DNA from: Tubulanus polymorphus
Lineage: Eukaryota; Nemertea; Palaeonemertea; Tubulaniformes; Tubulanidae
Length of the DNA: 64,000 nt
Assembly (NCBI RefSeq): GCF_964204645.1
Contig: NC_134026.1
Coordinates: 23,826,650-23,890,649 of the forward strand
Direction of reading: 5' to 3'
Made by a program: the position numbers and the translations under genes. Under the pieces are notes generated by a model. That model saw only the letters and a program-made list of their open reading frames with translations. It was not told where the DNA came from and did no database searches. Shown piece by piece: positions 57,401-64,000 of the stretch (positions are counted from its first letter, which is position 1; the number at the start of each line of letters is the position of its first letter).

Positions 57401-60400
57401 CCATTTCGTTTTTATACCAACCAATTTGCAAATTTCTTATGATTTTTAGTCGCGATGATGACTTTTCTTTCCGATCAATTTCGCGTGCACATTCTAAAGT
57501 AGAATGTTAATATGCACTAACGATCAGGTGCTGTATATACCGTTAAAAGTTAGCAGAACAAATTGAATACTTGATTATTGTAGGGGAACGAAGTGAAATT
57601 TGATGATATCACGACACAGAAACTTGATATCGGGTGCAAGGTATGATCCACCTGTTTCAAGAAATATCAAATAACAGGTATATGTATATTTGTTCTTAGA
57701 GGGGCACGTTTAACTGGGTGTAGATGAACAAAATTGGTTCTGCTTATTGTAACCACCACCACGCACGTAGAGCGCAATCTAGTATGACAAAACCAGGGGG
57801 TGATGCGTTAACATCGAGATACTGACTCAGCGCTCAGGTAACAGGCAAACACACGCACACACGGTTGATCAATACCATAGTCTTTGGGGATCTGCAAGTT
57901 AATTAGAAAATAAATTGGGTTTTATAATCAGTGCCGCGTACAAGGGATGATGGGGGTTTTGGAACTTCGGATTTCGATCGAAGCATGCGCACAGGGGTTC
58001 CCGTCCACCCATAAGAACGAAAATCCTCACAAAAAAAAATCGAGCCAAACAATAAGATTTCGCTTTTTCGTCACATTACACGAGAGACATTACAGCCGCC
58101 GTAAACCAAAAGAAAGCCACAATATGATATTACCGATATCCAATGCACGTTGACAGTTTTCAGTGCCACTGAGTGGTGATTTAAATTAGGAATCATTGAA
58201 ATGGCCAGCGCGATTCAGCGCAAGGTATTCGGGCTTATCTCAGTTATCACACTTAATTGCACCCAAGAGGATTTCTTGAAAATTAGGAAAACAGACAATT
58301 CGATCATAATAGAATGCAGTGTAAGAGAATGATTGTGAGAACGAAGCCAAAAACACCCTACGTACAATGGACGCGCGTAAAATTAGCCACTTAATTATCT
58401 GCATGAAAAGCTCTGACATGGATACCCTCACGACACAGACAGCTATTCTGTCTAGTATTATAACGTTTCGAGCGATGTTAATCTCGGTAAAATACGTAGG
58501 ATTGTTCCGAGATAATAAAGATAGCAGAGAATAGCGCGGAGAACCAAACCTTAATGACATAAGATGACTTCATGACATGTGATCGTCCATCGATGAAAGA
58601 AATTCGTAATAATTTCATTTCTTAAGTCGAATTTCATGATTGCATTTACCGACTGACTTCTTTTGTCGTGCAGTATACGAGGGGCAAACGCTTGTGACGA
58701 TGTCTAAATGATGAAATGTGTGTAATTTAAAGAAATAGTATCCGAATACAGTTAACGACAAGATGCAGCAATTCAAGCGGCTGGCAGTCAACTTCTTGTC
58801 AATAGCGACGCTGGATTATGGATAAGACAAGTTGAAAATTTAGTTAATAGTGTTGTTTCGTTTCGTTTCTCTATCTATTACTTCCATTGGTGGCGATTAT
58901 CTCCGATTATATTGAAGCTAGGTTAATTTTCGAGCGCATTCATATTAAGTGATTCATTGAAATTGTTTCCAATGAAATATGAAAGAATAACAAATTCATT
59001 ATGGTCACATAAAATAAGGATAATTTTCCAATTTTTCGTATCACGCATTGATAGCATTAAGTTGCTTTTATCATCTTTTGTGTACTTTATATAATGGACT
59101 GTTCTGTGATCCCGTATATAGAAAAGTTACGAGTAAAGAGATATTTAATAGTGCGTTTTCTTGTACATAATCGAATATTTTCAATTTTCATTGCTAACAT
59201 TGTATAATATCTGCATTGAGCGTAAAGTACTTTGAGTTACATGCAATTCATAATGACTTTTTTATATTTTTCAATGAAAATTACGTTGATTTATACAATC
59301 TGTTGTCACTTGATACCGGTGTAAAGTATTCGCATCTAACAGGATGTTGCACCGAATCAGGTGCAACACCTGGTTATAAGATTTATTAGAATTAGCCACC
59401 AAACGCAATTCATTTCATAAATGCTCACAACCGTAAAAAGACCTATTTGTATGAAAGGTGATGGACAACAGCCCGTATAACGAGGTTTCAGGCGTTTGAA
59501 AATATGTTGCACATTCGCCATAATTGTTCCAGACTTTCCTTTTTAGATTGCACGCTGAGATTTAATGTAGCAGAAGGACAGCTTTTCTGCGCTGATTGGA
59601 AAAAAAGGAATTAATATTTTTAAATGAAAAACCGCGTCGTGCAAGCGTATAATACACACCTTTGTTTGGATATAAGTTAGAAAATATTTGTATTCGCTAT
59701 TTCTAACGTAAAATATTGTCTGGAATGAATTTTGACTTAAAATTCTGATATTTGAAGAGAGACTGTAAGCTATTACGCTTTCTAGTAACTTTAATGTACA
59801 CATACCATATGAATGAAATCAAAGCAAGTGATTATCGAATGCTATGCTATTCTTTTTGTGAAACTTTCTTCAATTCGAGATGCTATAATTTCTCCGGGCA
59901 TTTTCATCCATCATCTCCTCGCAAATACGGTCGCAAATGCCTCGGGGCTGCAGACGCGCACAACGCAACGATATTTGTTATCGGACAAGAATTATAAAAC
60001 ATGGTAATTACAAGATATTCGCTTGTAATAGCAGGTTGAAGAATGCGCTGCAGGGTCGCAGCATATGATAGATAGTTGACGAGAACGAGAACAGCGTTCA
60101 ATTGGTGATGTGTGGGTTGTCGACCAAACAGCGCATATTCCACTCATGCTCTTCGCATTTTCCGTTTTTCTTTAAAATACCAATCATCTCTGAGAGGTAT
60201 TTAGCTAGCGGGGATTGTTTTTGTATTGGCGCGGCAAAGACGGCGGAAACATGATTGTTTTTCTTGTCGAGCGAATGGTGACATGTTTAGTTCAGCGGCC
60301 GACGATAGGTTTCTGAGTGAAATTTGACAATTTCATAAAATCCCAGCGTGATGCGAATATCGGACCCAATAGAAACAATCTTACCCAGCATTCGCACCGC

Positions 60401-63400
60401 CCTGCATGCAAATACTGCCAGAGATGTTGAAAAGTCCCAACCGTGTTTCTAAGTTTTCATTAGAATGGCGTCCTTTCACAGTATCAGCCTCCGTTAATTT
60501 TCAATGAGAAAGAAAACTGTTGTAAAACTGACATACGTCCATAAACAGAAGACAAACGTCTTTTATACACATTTTTTCTTTGAAAAAGAATATAGCATAC
60601 ATGCGACAGCTTAGATAATTGGATTTCAATTGTGAATTGGTATTTTCAATGCGGGACATGTTGCAACGCTGGGGTCGATAATAATAATGATAATGCATTC
60701 GCTTTCAGTCGAGTTAACATGTTTTGCTTGCGTCCAACAGTGAAGAAGTCTGCCTCATTGCTTCGGACCGTTTCTCATCGTGATGATAGGCTTGATTTAA
60801 TGGCGTCAAACTAATCGTCGAAAAGATCCGAAAAACTTGAAAAGTCGCTTCACAAACAGTTGTCATTCAAATATCAATGTTACATTGAAAGTGCGCATTG
60901 AACAGAAATGGGTTTATTGAACGCCAATGACAGGTATGACGCTTAAGTGACAAGCCCGTCAGATTTGAAGTCCCGTGTACGCTTCGTTGGACAATAATAA
61001 CGACCCATAGTGTGATAATCACAATCAACAAAGATGTCCTACAACTCTTGTTTCCCCACTTAAACATTCAGGCTTTTCTTGACGGCCTCAACAGCGGCCA
61101 GCTCAAGCAGAACTCCATTCGACTACGGGCAGGATTTGCCCGAAGGTACGCGGATCTCCAAACAATGAACGAGCTCACGTTCTAAAAACTATGAAAAACT
61201 CAAAAGGTCAGCCACGTCTTGAGTGTTCGCCTTCCAGGTGTGGGGTATTCTGTATAAGTGCCCACGGCGTCAAACTTGTAGAACCAAAAGAAGAGCCCGC
61301 TATATTCCGTCGATTTTGTTATTATATTCATATTCAGACAGACGCGAAGGAATCTACAGCCAAGTTGAAGAGGCCCGCGGCAGTTAAAGTCTGATCCGCT
61401 TATACCACGCTAATCACGCAAATCCCTTTGTGAAATTTTGTAAAATTGTGACCACGGCTTCAATAACTCAAAACACTCTTTTTCAAAATTTACAGGCCGT
61501 TATCATTTCTACGAAAATCATCCTTGTCACAATGTGGTGACTGTCTATGCGACTGTCCAGCTGCAGACATGATCTAAATTGTTTCTGTTCGTTCGCTTCC
61601 TTTAATCATCCCCAATCTAAAACCGCTAATGAACATGAATCCATAGGAATGACGCCTGCACAATTAACCATCAGGGGATTGTCTTACCAGGCAAACAGGT
61701 GAAAACGGCTCATCTTAAACATCCGCTTTTGTTCTTTGCAGCCGTAACGGTAAATACGTGGCATCCTCATTGTCGAGAAGCCAAATAAAACATTCATTTT
61801 GCGGCGACAAGGTGATGTGGCAAAGGGGAATAACGTGATATGCAATACAGTTGATGTGACGGTGTTAGGACTACTAAACAGGAAACCTAACATGAACAAC
61901 GAACGCGATTAGAGCACGTCAGCGGAAATGGAAGAATATTTCATGGCCTGTTAGAGAAATGACGACCGGTATGGATGCCCTGACAGGTGAAACGGGCATC
62001 CTGCCTAGTTCGGCTTTGATAACGCATCTCGTTTCGTATTCCCAGTAGTTATTTTTTCAGCATCATCGACCAAGCGTAGAAAATATGACCAGCGCATACA
62101 GAACACAAGCGGCTTGTACTGAACCAGGTCGCGTTGCATAGTGTCATTATAGAATATCAGTTTTATTTCAAGATTCACAATATTTCGGACCAGCATTTTT
62201 ATGGAATTGTGACCTGAATGCGTTGCCTCGGTTTTCTGGGTTTCATCGCGTCCCACAGTCTATTATTTTTACTTTCGTCAGTTCTCAAGAAATGAGTTCT
62301 TACATAGGGCTCACTGGTCCATGATTGACAAGAGTGAACGTCTTAATGGAGTTTTAATGAAATGGCCCTTCGTAAATGTGTTTTGCCATTTTGTAGACAG
62401 GTGGCGCAGTTATGGATCGGTGAATCATCACCGTTTATAACTTGATAAATACGCAAGTCAGTATACGAAAAGGATGCGCTGGTAACCGATGAAGTAATAA
62501 ACCATAAAAAAATCAGAACAAATGAAATCAGAAGGTTTCTACGCAGGAAACTAACCGATTATCGTATCCTGGCACTATATTCGATGATGGATCGTCACCG
62601 GAATGTCATCTTAATCACGTTAGTATATACTGATTCAGTGACCAATCGACTGATGTCGATTATGAAGATGCCATTTGTACGTATAATAAATGAGACGAAA
62701 CGCGGCTAATACATGTCAAAATGATGCTATTAATCACTAAGGTTGACACGCAGTTTCGTTATTATCTCTCATAACCTGATCTAATTTCTATCGGACGACA
62801 ATGAAATCTACTTGTTGATTTATTCATGAATGTGTGGTTGAGATTTTCGGCGATCCAAAAAATGTACGTTTATTTATGCAGATGCTCTCAGTGAATATAC
62901 GTGTAACCTGCAACAAGCGGGATTACACACGCGTATCATGGGCTAAACTCCCAACTAATGAATGAATAAAGATATTCTCCTAACCATCAGATAACTTCCA
63001 TGTAGACAACGTAAATACGCGCAGCCCTAAATATTCTTTGAATGAAAAGTATTCATGTTGCAGTAAAAAAACAGGCGATTACAGCGATATACCGAAGGTG
63101 AAGAGTAGGATAATTGCTTTGACTTTCTTGGCGACTCATACTTAACACCTGCCGTGACCCGGACTGGGTACGCGATATTTAACAGTCGTTGCAGGTGAAA
63201 TTCACCGTCTCGTTTGGTTGTGAAGGGCAATTTTGATGGATGGAGGTGTTACATTTCCATTAGTTGCAGAGCAGTAACATCAATGCATAAGTTGTCACCC
63301 GGTGCACGCTATAAACTAAAACTGATTGATGTCGACTTGAAAGAGATATACAAACAGACGACAACAACGATGAACTATAAAAGTGAAGTAGATTCTCGAT

Positions 63401-64000
63401 TCTTCTTCAGTGCAAACCTATCAAAATGTTCTTGTACTCTGCAAAAAGATGTCAGCTTGTATATAGTCTATATAGAAACGCAATAAATGGAACAAAATGT
63501 TCAAATGCTTGGAAGTAAATATGTTCTTTATCCTTTGTGATCAACCGAGAAGGTTGTCGAAGCAGGTCACAGCCATGACTTATTCACCATATCAGTTGTT
63601 CAATATTGGTTAAAGTTAACTAGTGGATAGTTGACAAAGTGAAAATAAAATGTATTGTTAACATGGTGTCTATCCAGTGGTTAACTATAACTAACCTTTG
63701 GGCAGCCGACCCCTGAAGGACATTTCGTAAAAACAAATAAGAACCCTTATCTATTCACTACTATTTGAAATACTTTTCCTTGTTAGTGTATATAACGTGT
63801 CATCGCCCAGATCGAGATACTCAGAATTACGAGTCAATTTCTCAATGACATTGTATCTGAAACATCGATATATTGGACTTTTACACGAGTTTAGAGCTTT
63901 TCTCAATGGACATCGTTCGGAAGTCTTGATGCAAGACGAATCTGCTGGGCTTAGAGCGCGAAAGTAATAGCCCGAAGGAAAGTTTTAACTATTAAGCGAT

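Overview
This is invertebrate animal genomic DNA: AT-rich, with short phase-consistent exons, GT-AG introns, AATAAA signals, microsatellites and decayed transposons. The LIM-homeodomain protein is very close to bilaterian Lhx1/5, and large CUB/sushi receptor families are typical of marine invertebrates. I therefore read it as a bilaterian invertebrate, but cannot settle the phylum from sequence alone. I see no prokaryotic, viral, rRNA, tRNA or CRISPR feature.

Layout. (1) 1-2541, + strand: the 3' part of a sushi-domain type I membrane protein; its 5' end lies outside the window. (2) 3125-11563, + strand: a complete 29-exon paralogue. It has a signal peptide, two CUB domains, 22 sushi domains, one transmembrane helix and a short tail. 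Its last 16 sushi exons form an eight-fold tandem array of about 570 bp units. (3) 12817-18427, + strand: a hillarin/KY-family gene with a LIM domain, a coiled coil, a transglutaminase-like core without the expected catalytic residues, and three C-terminal beta-sandwich repeats. (4) 20059-21603, - strand: an intronless class A GPCR, closest in my judgement to GPR161, convergent with gene 3. (5) 27290-48099, - strand: lhx1/5 in seven coding exons over 21 kb, including a 27-nt microexon. (6) 48100-64000: about 16 kb upstream of lhx1/5 with no convincing gene, holding a 170 bp AT microsatellite.

Mobile DNA is sparse and old: a GIY-YIG endonuclease remnant of a Penelope-like retroelement, a pogo/Tigger-like MITE, one candidate intronic MITE and several fold-back sequences.

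The genes do not form one pathway. Genes 1 and 2 are tandem paralogues: their juxtamembrane and transmembrane exons have identical lengths (48 and 85 nt) although their ectodomains differ greatly. The most unusual structure is the array in gene 2. Each sushi module there carries a fifth cysteine, every module of a type has exactly the same exon length, and every exon is phase 1-1. This predicts a complement-receptor-like protein whose length can change by duplication or exon skipping without breaking the frame, possibly with disulfides between neighbouring modules. All exon joins given here were checked for frame by hand; none has transcript support.
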